Source: Agelas oroides
Taxonomy: Eukaryota > Porifera > Demospongiae > Agelasida > Agelasidae
DNA length: 64,000 bases
Direction: 5' to 3'
Assembly: GCA_949130485.1 (NCBI GenBank)
Contig: OX422187.1
Coordinates: 744,001-808,000 of the forward strand
Below the pieces are notes generated by a model that saw only the letters and a list, made by a program, of their open reading frames with translations, was not told the DNA's origin and did no database searches. Below, piece after piece: positions 1 through 14,900 of the stretch (its first letter is position 1; the number at the start of each line of letters is the position of its first letter). The position numbers were made by a program, and so were the translations under genes.

Positions 1-1296
1 TGGATCCTAGACAAGAAACTGTCAATTCCATTCCTTTGTAGTAGACCATGTTTGGAAAACAAGTACCCTAGACTCCACCCAGCCCTCCAAGATGACGATC
101 TATTCCAAGAGTGACACCAAGCTTCAAAGGTTAGGTAACCAGTACCTTTGTTCTTAGCCTCCCACCCTGCTCTTCATCACCTTAGAACTGCAAAGAGAAG
201 AGAGTTTTATCACACGAGTGACGCCAAGAGTTGAAACAAGCTTCAAAGATTACGAGTATCATTGCTTTTAGCCACACCCATCACTTTCGTCATTTGCAAT
301 ACACCAAACAAGAAGAGAGTCTGGCGAGCGTTTAGAATTGATTGAAGCTGTAAAAATTGGATAACAAGTCGCTAGGTTGCCAGACCCCACAGCACCTTTT
401 ATCGCTGCAGTTGAGAAGGAGGGTGTCTGGATTAGCTCCATCAAAGTGGCACCAAGGGCTAAATTGATCAGACTAACAAGGGTAGGGCCTGAGACAGTTC
501 ACTTTCTCATACCAATGGAAGGAATCTGATTGGTTGAAAATCAAGTGTAAATACTTGGGAAAAGGTTTTTACATAGTTTACTAATAACTGTTTGTCAACA
601 AATTATGTATCCAGACCCAGAGACAGGAAGATCGCTAAAGTGCTATCATGTAGACATTCAATGTTGCCATACCGCAGCTGCCTTGCAGGGAAGCCAAAGA
701 CAAGCAAGCAGCTGATGGCAAAATGTCAATCATCTTTACAAGGAACTGGCAATGGCGAAGAAGGTGTTAACAAATGTCACATCAAGACACTGTACATGGT
801 GCTAGCAGCAACAATAGAAGGCAACCATTAGCAGCTGGTTTATTCAAGCCAGTGGTCCCTGCCTCCTGGTTATCCTAGCACAGCTAGCAACACCTCAGTG
901 TAGCATTTAGGCCAGGCTTTCAACAAGAAGGTGTGGTTTGGTTCATTATTTTCTGATCACAGATTGTACAGCAATGTTGATAGTGGGCATCATTTAGCAA
1001 CCATTTGTCTAAAACTGTCCAAAAAATAAAACTGGTCCTATGGTGGCCATTACACATTGGTTGCACTGCAGGAAAACCATTAAATATAACCCATATGTGC
1101 ATGCACTGACGCACATTCTCAAGAAAAGCCGATCTAACGTCTTCAATGAATCCTAGACAGTTCAAATGTCACACTGTCTTCAAACAGTTCACATACAGAA
1201 AACCCCTCTCTCAAATTAGATGAAATTGCCTTCAATTGCAGTGTTACGACACAAAGCCTTTCTATGGGGAAGGTCACGCTACCCACAGATGAATCA
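1..1296. other. no supported gene
   Basis: Only short open frames occur and none shows a recognisable motif or clean splice signals. Two diverged copies of a roughly 65-base segment (around 109-175 and 215-285, sharing the words GAGTGAC, CCAAG and GCTTCAAAG) form an imperfect direct repeat. Nothing else was recognised. Confidence 0.5.
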
Positions 1297-1635
1297 CAAG
1301 TAACTTAGTCCTCAAAGAGCCAAGAGAGTTACAAAATTGCTCAGTACACAGAAATTTGTCTCTGTCTCCCTCCTCCTGAACAAGCAACTTAGTCCACAAA
1401 GAGCCAAGATGCCAGGAGGCTGCAGCATGATGTTGCAAAGAGTTACAAAATTGCTCAGTACACACAGAAATTTGTCTCTGTCTCCCTCCTCCTGAACAAG
1501 CAACTTAGTCCACAAAGAGCCAAGATGCCAGGAGGCTGCAGCATGATGTTGCAAAGAGTTACAAAATTGCTCAGTACACACAGAAATTTGTCTCTGTCTC
1601 CCTCCTCCTGAACAAGCAACTTAGTCCACAAAGCA
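1297..1635. repeat. 116-bp tandem repeat, about 2.6 copies
   Basis: The word GTTACAAAATTGCTCAGTAC recurs at 1328, 1442 and 1558, giving periods of 114 and 116 bases. The first unit lacks a CA dinucleotide, and the copy before it has lost about 30 bases. Units two and three are almost identical, so the expansion is recent. All three minus-strand open frames here are products of the repeat, not genes. Confidence 0.9.
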
Positions 1636-2051
1636 GTGTAGTAGTCTACACGTCTATCTGAGATGGGCGTAGCCAGTTTCATTCAGTTTCATACCCAGAC
1701 CGAGATTTTGCTGTCTGGATATGGGGACAATCCAGAGACTCCTGATGATGCAAAATGTGCCAGAAATGACTAAAGTAGAACCATTTCGACGACTTTCAGG
1801 CTGTGTACGAGTTGCTTAACTAGCCTGCTTGTGTGGTTTTACAAATGGACAGCACTGACTCAAAGTCTTAAAACTGATTGAACTACAAAGCAACACAGAA
1901 AGAAACAATGTGACTAAGCATTATAAGTTGTAATTAGCTCCGAGCAACAACTCTAAACTAACTACACACGGATACGACTGTTGACACAAGTGAGTGTAAA
2001 CAACCCTGGCTTCTCAGTTTAGCTCATACAGTGTAACTTGTAAGGGGCTTC

Positions 2052-2404
2052 TTAGGAAATCGAATGTGGAATGCATCCAACTAACCAATCAAAATCCTCT
2101 AGAGACACCATTCAACCATGCAGCTCAGGGGGTTTTAGTGGCTTCTGCATAAATGGAGGGAGGTCCTTTGATACCAATGTTAGCGAAAATTTTTTCAATT
2201 CCAAGCTCCAGCTGCGCTTTGTCCCCCTAGGGTTGCAGCTATCATTTGGTAGAGAGATGTTTACAGTTGGCTGTGAGTGGTCGCTGCAAGACGAAAGAGT
2301 GTTTTGTGTCAATACACTGCGGGCGATGATGGTTTAAGCTGACTGAACAGCCTGAGCTGCATTGTTGAATGTCTGGGGGCTGCATTCCACATTCGATTTC
2401 CTAA
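2052..2404. mobile_element. MITE-like element with 24-bp perfect terminal inverted repeats
   Basis: Positions 2052-2075 and 2381-2404 are perfect reverse complements (TTAGGAAATCGAATGTGG at the left edge). The 305-base interior has no inverted symmetry and only shadow open frames. The ends begin TTA and finish TAA, so a TTA or TA target duplication is possible but cannot be separated from the repeat. The family was not identified. Confidence 0.7.
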
Positions 2405-2506
2405 CTGATAGCTTAAGAAACTGTATTTAAAGGATTCCCGCAGGTCTAGTCTCACTAGTCACACACCAGAATAGACAGTTTTCCCACTACACACCTAATA
2501 GGATTG

Positions 2507-2599
2507 AAAATGAACCCTTAAAAGTAGCAATATCTTGATATGATGATGCATTAAAAAATGAACCCTTAAAAGTAGTGATATGATGATGCATTAAAAAAA
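2507..2599. repeat. short tandem duplication ending in an A run
   Basis: A unit of about 48 bases containing TGAACCCTTAAAAGTAG and TGATGATGCATTAAAA is present twice in tandem. The second copy runs into a homopolymer of about 15 A followed by T. It is non-coding. Confidence 0.8.
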
Positions 2600-2952
2600 A
2601 AAAAAAAATTTTTAAGGCACCAGATTCAATCTCGCTAGGATTCAACCTCACTAGTGGCACCCACATGTTGGTAACCAGGACAACCTGTATCATTTACTAG
2701 TTAGTGTGTACAGAGCAGACTGAAATGATACGGCTTACTGGGTAAAAATAACAGTGTTCTAGGACGATTCCCATTGGACGAACAGCTCATGCAAAATACA
2801 CTATCAGAGATATGTCAAACAGTATATCGATAACACTGACATAAAACTAGAACTATCTCCTTGAAGTTATTCCACCTTGTCTAAATTCCATCTCCCAATC
2901 TCCCGCTCTTTATTGGGGGGAGGGGGGAGGAGGCAGATAAAGGCTTTCTCAC

Positions 2953-5900
2953 CTGTGAAGTTGTGGTTGAGGCAGGTAGACATCTGTGTAGACACGATGC
3001 TTGAGATGTTCTGAGTGTAGTTAGTGGAAACTCTCTCCTGCAAGGACTTCTGGGCCTCAATTGAGCAACACGTCTGGCCCGCTTTGCAAATACTGTTTGC
3101 TGGGTCTGAGGAGGGGGGTCAAAGTTCAAACGGCTGTAAATTATGCAGCATTTACTTCAAGGCAAAGTCAAGTCACCACACAAGACAAATTATTTTCATG
3201 GGGTTGTGACCAATGTAGGTGGGCAAGTCAGTCGTTTGTCGGCTTCCAAAAAGGGAGCTACAAGCAGAAATCTGTTACCATGGTGATAGTCACCAAGTTC
3301 TATTTGTTTGGGAGTCATAATAAGAGCAACGCTGAACATAGGTAAAATTATTTTTGTCATTGGTGGCACAAAGTTACAGACATTAGAACATGTGTATTTA
3401 AGGTTATGATCAACTGCTTCGAAGTCTGTGGAATGCGTACAAGTGCCAATAGTTTACGTAAGCAATAATAGTTGACGAGTACACAATAATTATTTATTGC
3501 AGAAGCTGCACAAACGCGCATCCGCAAACTCACTGGCGATACTTGAGGCAATCCCGTATTTCGAAGGCAGTTTGCTTATCCTTGCGCCAAATTTAAGGCA
3601 AGGAAAGCTTTCTTCCGTGTTCTGGTGTGTTGTATGGGTAGCGCAGTGTATTTAGCAGGGCGGCATGTAAAGAAATCTCGAAAATTGGACTTGAATTGAA
3701 GATTCTACGCTCCAAAGCGCATTTCTTGCGCCTAAAGCAGCTAAATTCATACTAAAAGTATACACAAAGCGCTAGATATCTTTACGTGCCGACCTAGCAA
3801 ATAGCGTGCAGTAGTGCAGGGAAAAAAATCAAGATCGAACTCTTTACAGTTGCCGAGTAATTCGGCGCAAAGAGTGTTCGAGCGGTACAGCTAGTTGCTG
3901 GTTCAAATGTATTGAGTCGTTTTAAAACAGACGCATTTTTGTCCCTGAAAAATGTATTTCTTTCATCTGCTGTTGGACTGCGAGATGAATGTCAGTTACG
4001 GTTTTTGAAATATTAAAGCAATAAATTTACTAAGCCAACAGCCTTCAGCGCAGTTGATCGTAACCTTAAACAAGGGCAGGGACAATGACAATCAGATGTT
4101 TTAGCACATGTACTACACAACAAGGATGGTTCGCAAAACATGAATACCAGCTTTGTTGGCTGATAACCACGTGGCGAAGGGGGTCCTTACGTTTTGCAAT
4201 TTTTTAGTCCGCATTCCAGCACGCGTATCTCCGAGAGTTGTACATGTACACGCTTAGTTTCTGCATATATTGTAGCCCTATTCCAGTGCTTTCGAATGGT
4301 ACCTGTTTCATGCAGCTCAGGGGGGGCCTACAAAAACGTGCACCAAAAAACTGCACCCCTCTCTAACGAGGTACGATTGAAGCATCCATAAACAACGGCT
4401 TCTCTACACGAAGCGGTAAGAAGCTGCAACTTGAAACGTTGGATCTCGATGGTAGACTCATTGGTCTATAAAACCGCTGGCAAAGTAGGCGCCTACAGCT
4501 TCTCGTTCATTGGCAAGAGACCAAGGACGTAGGAACAGGGGGGGCTGTAGCCCCCCTTTCACAACTATTGGGGGGGCTTAGCCACCCCTCCTTCACTGTA
4601 TTTATATAGGAACTCAGATAAGTACCGGTACTCGCCATTTTATGTCCGACGTACTCTTTGTCTTCTCTACTAAAGCTTAGCCCCCCCTACTAAGTACCCT
4701 TTCCTACGCCACTGCAAGAGACTTTGAACACTCACCGGAAGACAAGGTGCCGTTAATTGAACGCTGGAATTTTTGTACGTATACACTTTCCGTTTTTCAA
4801 TAATTGTCCGTATATTGTCACTGGCGGAACGACTGACACTGGACATTCGGAAGACCATGCACACAATTCCGCCTAACATATGCTCCCTAGACATTCCTAA
4901 GACTTCTCTGACAATTGAAGGCAACACTGGACATTTGACAGAAAACTATCACTTCTTTGCTAACAGGCAGTGCCTTGGAAACATACTTCTTCTGCTCCTC
5001 ATTCTTCCGGTGGATACTGAGTCTAAATCATTTCCCAGGCATAGTGCGTGGTCAGTGCTAAATGGGTCAGGTAAATTGCGGTGTAACTTGTACAGTGTTT
5101 CAAGTATAGGCCTATTTTAAAAACCATGCAAACATGGACTGCTCTAGGCATACTGAGGTAGTATCAGCATATGAATAAACAATATGAATTGCATGAAATC
5201 CCCCCACAAACATGAAACACTTAATCAGCCATTTTAGACAAAAAATCAAACCATCTCCAAAAAAAGGCATGCTGGGCAAAAAAAGTGTGTCTATGCAAAA
5301 GTTCAGTCAGTATATGATCCACTACTGGGGTGTATCTAACCGCTGGACTGAACTGGACTGGACTGGACTGTCAGCTACGTCAAAAATACATTAATAAAGC
5401 AACGGAAACAGCTACCGGAAAGAGCTGCTTCGATGGCCACTTATGAGATAAATTAGTGTTGCTGTATATATAGTCATGCTAGCGACATCCGACTTACCAC
5501 AGCTAGGGTTACCAATGTGAAAAATCAACCTCCGGATTTCGAACAACTTACACCACACGCATGAAGAGCTCACTGATGCTTAAACAATCGCACACTGAAA
5601 CTTCACCCCCAAGCGTATATTGCGTGTGAACTCCACCGAAACTCATTTACGTGGCTAAGGGGTTAAAGTACAGGTCGTATCAATATGACGAAGTAATGCG
5701 ATTTAGCACGCTGGTTTTGCCAAAACCTTGCTGGAGTGTAGGAGTTTCATAATACCAAAATTGAGTCTCAGAGGTTGCTGTACAAAGCCAGTGGAGCATT
5801 TTCTTTCTTGTAGGTGAGTAAGAAATTGCTGGAACTCTGAGAATTAGCACTTATTACAGGTAAGTAGTTAGAATGAAACAATCCCTCCTTGTTCATTTTT

Positions 5901-8900
5901 GTGAGGGATTGGTCCAAATAATATATAAAACAAGTTTGGTAGTGATTGAAGGTTCTTTGCCATCTGGCTAAAAATACAAATGTGACATGCGTCTGGATGA
6001 GGCAAAGCAATTCAGGAGAACCTTTTAAAGTTTATATGAGTAACTAGTTTTGGTACAGTTAAATTCATTATTTAATTCTGAATAGAACAGTTTTTGTAGC
6101 ATCTAAATTGGTGAAGTAACAGTGGAGATATTTACTTTTGAAGAATTTTTGGAATTAACTACACCAGTTTGGCAACTTTCCAAGATAAAATTCTCATAAG
6201 TGGTTAATTACAAATAAAAAACGATATCTCCACTTCTACAGCACCGATTTGGACAAAACAAAGACCATTACATTCGAAATTGAATGACAAATCTAGCTGT
6301 GCTCAAGAATTGCAACTTAGCAAAGACTGAAAAGCTATCACTAACCTCACCCATGCCAATGTCACAGTTTCAATGATGTTAGCCAGACGGCAAAGAACCT
6401 TCAATCACTACCAAACTTGGTTTATATGTTATTTGGACTAAGCCTCACAAAACTGAACTAGGAGGGATTGCTTCATTCTAACTGCTTACCTGTAATAAGT
6501 GCTAATTCTCAGAGTTCCAGCAATTTCTTACTCACCTACAAGAAAGAAAAAGCTCCACTGCCTTTGCACAACAACCTCTGAGACTCAAGTTTGCAAATTT
6601 GAAACTCCTACACTCAAGCAAGGTTTTGGTGAAACTAGAGTGCTAAATTGCATTACATCATCATGGTGATACCACCCGTACTTTAACACCATAGTCACGA
6701 AAATGAGTTTCGGTGCCGTTCGCACGCAATATACGCTTGGGGGTGAAGTTTTAGTGTGCGATTATTTAAGCATCAGTGAGCTCTTCATGTGTGTGGTGTA
6801 AGTTGTTCGAAATCCGGAGGTCGATTTTTCACTTTGTCAACCCTACCACAGCGTGTATTGCTTTCAGTAATCTGGGCTGTAATAGGTTGGGTCTGGCTTG
6901 CGAGACTACGAGACTATTTATAGTGTTACATACACGCGCTAGTTTTTGCCACCTGACTGCATCTACGCATGAGACAGCATGCAGTCTTCATTTTCTGGTC
7001 ACCTCAGTGCAGCTGATGAGACCTGACGGCATTGGCCCGCCCTGCGCAGTGGGTGACTTTACACATCATCTGGTCCTGCCTTTTAGCGAGGTATAGTTCA
7101 CTAGCTCATACCATCAGCTATAGTCAGAATGGAATAGGACTCTGCTATGTAGCCTCATTCCCAGTCCACGTTTTCCTTCATGGTTGCGGGATTAATTGAG
7201 CTGGGCCGGAACAAGGCTTTGCATGCATCCCCTAAAGCTAAGCCTTTAAGTTGTCATTGATCAACACAAACTCAGAAAAACAAAGACGAAAACAAAGACA
7301 AAAAAAAATAAAAATAGTGGAAAAGCTGCTAAGTAAAACTTAGTGCACATACAAGATACATGCTACACATAAAGTACCAAGTTCTCTGCAAGAAACATTT
7401 GGTGTACAGGTAACAGATGCTCCTTTATCTCATCAACAGAGATATCTGCTGACTGCACATATGGCCATCGACTCCTAATGCAAGCATAATGCGGGTGGTA
7501 GTAGGCATTACCAAATCTTCTCTGGAGCGATGGACTATCAGGTGTAGTGAACTCGCGCCACTCCTCATGCCTAATGCACAGATCATATGGTGCTTCAGCT
7601 GGTTTGTCGTACTTTCTATGACACCCTGCGCATACACTGATGTTTCCAGAAATAAAAACCACATAAAAAGGACTTCCTGTTGGCTGAGTGAAGGGCATGG
7701 GGTACGAAGGAGAAAAACACTGAGCAAAAGACGGAGAGTTAAACTGAATTGGGCCTGAAAATGGTGTGAAAGTTGTAGGACTTACAAAGTGAGAAGTTGA
7801 TGGCATCCCCATCAATGTAGCAGGAGCCGCAAAGTTATGAGAAACTGATGACAATCCATTCATCATAGCTGGTGAAGATGAAAAGGTTGTGGTTGACGAG
7901 GAAGTGGTTGTGCTACTTTGGGTGCTGGTTACACTAGCAGATTGAAAAGGTACAGTGGACTCAACAGGCTCCTTGCAAACACGCTTACGTGGTGGTTGTT
8001 GTCCCTTTCTTCCTCTCCCAGAAGGCATGCCATGAAGAGCTAGCTTTGTGATGTTTGGAGGCTTGGCCTTCTTTGTGAACAATTCAACAAACGCTGCAAG
8101 ATCTCCATTCGATTCAGCTACAGCAACTGTATGGCTGCATATCTTCAACGACCGATAATTGGCACACTCACTATCACAATGATACATGGTATCTTTTCCC
8201 TTGGTAACCAAGTGTGGACGCAGTCCTGTTCGACTAGCAACCATTCTCGCTTCCTTGGGGTGGCCAGGTCAGGAACTATGCTGTTTTCTGATGTCCAGAG
8301 CTCACACGCCTTCTTCCAAATGCCCTCAAGAGCAGCAGCTGGAATGTTCTTCACGTGGGTTGTTACATCATCAAGTTTGACTGACAGCAGGCAGCTATCA
8401 GCAACAGTCTGCATTGCTGTAACTGATGTTGTTTCCGAGTGATTTAATTCTTTAGGCCAAGTGGGTTGCAACCTTCTGGAGATGCTTTTTACGTTGCTGC
8501 GGTGTCATCCTAAACCATTTGGCCTCAGGGACCTCAAGGTGCCGATAATCATCTTCGAACTCATACTTTCCACGCTTGAGAACTGCCCTTTCTACCTCTT
8601 TCTCTTGTTCATCAATTAGCTCTTTCATCTGCATCAAAAAGTGAGGAAGGTCACTTTTCTTGTACTCAACTTTTGATTTCACAACGGCATTGATTGATTC
8701 GCAGGCATTAGTCGTGAATTCCTCGGGAGGATCACCAAAACCTGCTTCTTGTCGTACACTACGTAGCATACCATCTTCCACAACTTTGCTCTTATATTTA
8801 ACAAACCAGTCATAGAAACCACCTTGACAACTGGGGTTTTCTTTCTCCAACAACTCCCACATAGGCTTGCATGCCTCAAGCTTGTCATAGAATTCACTGG

Positions 8901-11900
8901 AACTGCCACAATCAATGAGACCATCCATTCGAATAGCTCCAGTTCGGTGGCCAAAAATGTTGTGAAGAATCTTCTTTTGAGATGCTGCATCAAATCCATG
9001 TTTGGAAAGATCATGTTTGATGTTCCGCTTCATGTGGATGAAACATGTCAGATGCACACCAAAGGTGAAGGTATGAGCGAGAGCCTTTGCCAAGTTCTCC
9101 TCTCCATCGGTTCCAAAAGCTCGAACCCCTTCCAACTCTGGTTTTAGGCCAACCAGACTGGATGAGAAAAATAGGTAGGATGAAAATGTTTTGCGATAAT
9201 GAATCAGGAGTGGACCAACAAAGACAGGAGGGCGATCTGTCCTGCGTGACTTCAGAAGCAAATGATGGTATGTTATGGGGGTTACGTCAAAGTCACCCAA
9301 GCAGAATGTGGGGTTGGCAGTCAAGACTGAGAAATTGTGCTCATTCGTACAGAACCTCACAAGGTCTTGTAGTTGGTAATCACGTGCTACCACTACACCA
9401 GGCTCAGGAGCTGCTTTCAATTCACGAACAAATAAACCCTGACTATCCCCTAGTTTGGACTGCTGCATGAGCATAAACAACTCGTCTCCTACACTAGTGA
9501 ATGACATTGCAATCTGTGGCTTCTTCTTAATTGATTGCCGAGCATTGGCAACTTGTTTCTTATCTCTAGGGAGTGTCCCTGGACACTGAGCTCCAGTCAA
9601 ACCGCCCATGGCTGCAGATACTGTGGCAACAGTTTGTTTAGGACCTTTCAATTGGCACTCGCGTCGAACACACTGAAGTGTGCTGGGAAGCGTAGGGTAG
9701 AAAGGCTTTCCAGTTTTGGAATTACCATGGCTCACAACTGTTGGGACGAACCAGGAGGAATCCGATAACATACCAGGCAAAATTGGTGCGGATTTCCAGA
9801 AGCATCTAAAACATGTAAGACGGGAAAACTCACATGACACCTTAGTGTTGTCACAATAGTAGAGTGATGGTTATTAACTGATTATACACACAGAGTTTAT
9901 TGGAATGGAGTGAGGTCAACCATTATAAAAGTAAAATTGCATGGTGCAGTCCCACAACTACCCTGAGATGTGATGAAGCCTGAAGGCAGCTGTGCCTCTG
10001 CTTATAGCTCTGCCCCTAGAGGGCTTCTAAATCCAGCCCACTAATTACCAGGGGAGGTTCCACAAACTTGCTATCAAACCTGTTGTTATTAGGCTACAGC
10101 TATAAAATGAAGATGAACCAGGAAGTGATATACATGTTTGGCACTGTTGCCCAAACACCAACCCGTTGCGCAACCGGACATCTGGTCATCCCATTACTTA
10201 ACTCTTTGCATGCGAAGTGCAGATCTATATGCATACGTGATAAATTTAGCCTACGTGAAGTGCACATAAATCTGCACGGGATCCTGGGAAAAGCAGAACC
10301 ACGCGGTAGTAAAGCCAAACAAGGAGTTAGGGTAAATCCCTGTTTATTGAGTAGTAATAAGTCTAGGCCACACCTTTCTACTTACGTAAATCTCATAAAA
10401 GGCAGGAAGAGGGCGTGCTAGTTCGCGAGCCGTTGTCAAGGGCTACTAAACGCGAAGCTTTCTCTTCAACACGGGGAGCAAACGGCCTCCAGTTTTTACC
10501 TAAGGTTGGAGTACTACCTTTAGATAACTTGGAAATCAGCTGAATTTGTCAAGGCTGTAGGTATCAAGTGAGAAAATCGGCGCCGTTTCGAATTGCTGGT
10601 AACCTACTAAGTAAAGCCGCAGATAATGGCTTCAAACAAGTACAAATTGCTTACCTAGCAGTGATCAGCTACTTAGATAAACTAGTCCAGTGTAGTTACA
10701 TGCTGTCTACACAAATCAGCCCTTTGGCACTGCCCAGGGCTTGCTAGGCAACGCTTGCCACTTTGACCTCAGATTGATAACATTAATTTCCACATTAATG
10801 AATGGTAATGTATACAAACCATTTCCACGTGCAAAGAGTTAATTTATGCCATGCAGCAAATCTCTTGCTGGAACAGAAGTCTGATGTCCGGTTGTGTAAC
10901 CGGCATCCGTACAAAACATATATATGCACCTCCCCTGAAGAGTTTGCCGCAGGTAAAAAATATCGCCTTGCCTCTCTTCATTCTGGCAACGCTCGATACA
11001 AATTGATCCATCATTCCTGAAACAAACATGAAAGGCTACAGGGTGTGAGCCTTTGTAATCCCATCATCTTTCTTCACGTCTTCAGGATGAGCAAGGGAGG
11101 TCACATCAACAACGTATGTAGAACTTTTTGGTGACACGATGTGGGCACACACGACTCACTCGTGAGCTTGTTGGGTTCAGCAAAATCTTATAATAGTTTC
11201 TGTGCTGTAAATTGCAGCAGGTGTCTCTTAAACCACAGCAGCCGAAGGAATTGGATCCTCGCTTTCACTTGACGAATCATCTGAACAATGGATTACACAA
11301 CCATAAACTCACTGCATGTGGAAGGGCACTTTACACCTGGAAGTATTATTCTGTCTACCATGAGAAGGTAAAAAGCTCAACACCTGAGGATAAGCACTTT
11401 ATTTAGCAAGAACACAGTCGAGAAAAACTCTTGCATGCTTGCATGGGAAAACCCTGTGGAGTACTTTCAGTAGCCTCATGCAATGAATCAGTGGTAACTT
11501 CTCTTACAATAGCAGAATTTCGGTTGTTAAGCAACAAGAAATCTTGTTTTTAACAGACTAAATGTCAGGTAATAATTACATGATCTACACTTGCCTAAGA
11601 TGAGTCTTTTCTTCACTGTTGAAGATGGGATTGGTGTGTCATCCTCGCTATCACTGACCTCAGCAATGATGGCTCTAACGGTGGTTGATTAGAAACAAAG
11701 GGTCATAAAGAGGGGCATAACATTCAACATGGCAAGAGTAAACTAGGCAGGAAAAGGAGAGGAGGAAGGCTAAACTTCACATTCATGTGCATACATGGCA
11801 TTCGAACCATAGTTACTTGTAACATTAATTTCTTAGTGTAAAAGCCAGACTGCTAGATCATCTGGATCACCAAAATGCGACCAAAGATTAAATGGACAAT

Positions 11901-14900
11901 TGTAAGTTATTTTTGCACATGCACAGTTTACACTGGGTCTCATTTAGGATGAAATGTACCTTTCTCTGGCTAGTGGCCCTCTAGCCTTATTCATATAGTG
12001 TGATTCTTTTGAGGCAGTCCCACAAAAAAAAATCCACTTATGCATGAAAGCTCCACTGCCTCAAAGCGAAGTGGGATGGTGTGTGTGCACAAGGTAAGCC
12101 AGCTAGTTATCTACTCCATAGTTTGGTGCTGTACTGTACATTATAGCTGTGTATTATGCACTCTTTGGTTTACTATGAGCTTATGGCCTGCTGTATTTCC
12201 GTGTATGTACATAACTAACTTCCTCTGGCAAGTAACCGGGCTCAGCTACACCTTTTAAGATTTTCCATGTCACCAAGCTGCACCATCACGCTGTTTAAAC
12301 TGCGCATGCATATGACCTTCGAACTGTAAAATTGTGACGCATTGACCAGTCCAGTCCAGTCCAGTCCAGTCCAGTTCAGTCCAGCGATTAGTTACACCCC
12401 CACTACTGTGCAAATATCAGTATGGCTGGTTATTTAGTTGAACTGAGACCCCCACAAAGTTTCCTTACCTACCCGTTCAACTATATAAAGGCACAATAAG
12501 ACCAAAAGTAACACTCAACAGAGCAGAGGCGGCATATGAACTCCCATTATTTAATTGTCCTATTAATGCACACCCATGCAAGCTTGTTAAAAGAACTTAA
12601 TATCATTTACCTATGCAAGTTGTCCGTGTCTTTCTGCTTCTTTCTCAGTGAAAGTGCGCTTCTAAGGTCAAACCATACCACCAAGATTGAATGCTGCCAT
12701 CCCGACAGTTACAGGCCTACAACGTGAAGCCAGCGTTTCCGTACAGCAAAAGATGGGTGGGGCCTGTTGAGCTAATTAAATGCAAACACTTGTTAATGAT
12801 CTGTTAGATTTTTTTGCCCGTATTTTTTGTGATCAGAGTGATCTGGCAGTCCGGTTTTAACACTAACCCTCAAAAAAAGTCACTGTAGATCCGTGCTAAG
12901 ATCGAGTTATTCGCCATGTAAGGTCTTCCCTCGCTCACTCGGAAATCTCTTGCAAAATTACTGTTGCAGTATTTCTAAACAAACATAAACAAAGTGAACT
13001 AACAATGATTAATACTGGACGCACAGTATCCCTACCTTAACTCTGGTGAGTCCACAATCTTTGCCGGGCTTCTTAGAGCAGACCACGAGGTCGAAGGGCA
13101 AGGTGAACTGGGCTTTCTCCCACTATGCTCGCTACCGCTTCCGCTGTCTCCCACCAATATTGGATCATCTACTCCCCATTCATACAAAAAGCATTCGCCC
13201 GATGCAAGCGGATACAAAGCACACACAAAACGTACACACTCCCCCCACCAAGCTGCACCGTCATGCTGTTTAAACTGCGCATGCATACGACCTTCAAACT
13301 GTAAAATTGTGACGCATTGACCAGTCCAGTCCAGTCCAGTCCAGTCCAGTCCAGTTCAGTCCAGCGATTAGTTACACCCCCACTACTGTGCAAATATCAG
13401 TATGGCTGGTTATTTAGTTGAACTGAGACCCCCACAAAGTTTCCTTACCTACCCGTTCAACTATATAAAGGCACAATAAGACCAAAAGTAACACTCAACA
13501 GAGCAGAGGCGGCATATGAACTCCCACTGTTTAATTGTCCTATTAATGCACACCCATGCAAGCTTGTTAAAAGAACTTAATATCGTTTACCTATGTAAGT
13601 TATCCGTGTCTTTCTGCTTCTTTCTCAGTGAAAGTGCGCTTCTACTGCCGATCAAGATCAAAGAAATCAACACCTCGAAGGTGACAACAACTCCAACAAT
13701 CCCGGGGAGGGTATATTATCTATGGACAAATCCTGCCTTGTGCCATGACAAACTAGTGAATCAGCAGGGTGCTCCTTTCTCAGGCTCGCCCTAAGATGAA
13801 TCACTAGCTACGGCATTTCACTCTGGCATCGTCCCACTTGACACACCATGTACCCTACCATTTACCAAACACAGAACGGTATTCGTATGGGAATACCACG
13901 GTACTGGGATTGTTAACCAACTTAACACCTTGGGAAGGTGTGGAAAATTTCGCTTGCTAACGCCTTCAAGGCGCGTAGAGACCTCCCAGTACAGAAGCCC
14001 CACGTCAAATAGCGTGATTTTGCTTTAAACAAACATTTCTGGCGCCGCGACCTACGGGTGTCTCTATTCACTGGACTGGACTACTGGACTGACCTTTTTG
14101 CCTCTAAAAATCATTTTTATGCCCGGTAATCAACCTCACTTGCCTGTAGTGTTGAATACTGCCTAGAACCACAGCCTTACTCTAGGCAAATACAAGTTTC
14201 TTGGCATGTAAAGGTGTAGTAAATGTTCTATAATTGGGGCGAGCCTGAGCGAGCCCCACACTAGCGTGACTGCATTGCACACGTGCGTGTGTATGTCTGC
14301 TTGCTTGCTTGCTTGCTTGTGGCCATATACCGAAAATTTAAATTGAACGAACGGAAGTTCAAATTTGCCCATGTGCTAAAGCAAATTCATGTTCAGTGAA
14401 CGAACTCCACACCGATGAAAACGACTGCGGACGACAGACAAGGGCAGGCTGCTCACAGACGGTGCCGTCAAATCACGCACAGTAGTTGAGTTCGCTTCAG
14501 GTAAGGGCCATAAATAATGACATCATAAGCGCCAGAGATTCAGCTCATGACAATTTGTGAAGTTTAGTCCAAGCGTGTGTAGCGTAGTAGCTTCCTTGAC
14601 CGGAGAAATGGCTGCACGAAGTTTTTTGCTTACCATACTCATAAAACGGCGACAGTGACAAATCCTGCTGTTATCCATGGTTTGTATGCCATGACAAAAT
14701 ATTAAATCAGCAATGCATGCTCGCTCAGGCTCGCCCCCTGATGATTGGGGCGAGCCTGAGCGAGCCACACACTTGTGATGAAAACGGAAAATTGTCTATA
14801 TATATATATATATATATACATGTGTATATGTGTGGTACGTGCGTATTCCGTATATGCATTCTGCTCTATTTGTGAGTGATGCAATATTTCCACAAGTCGT

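Noticed and set aside
7489..9768. Plus-strand frames across the MULE region
   Set aside because: They run antisense to strong transposase motifs and have no motifs of their own.
12271..13644. Complete LTR retrotransposon
   Set aside because: The 581-base interval has no gag or pol, no primer-binding site and no TG...CA borders.
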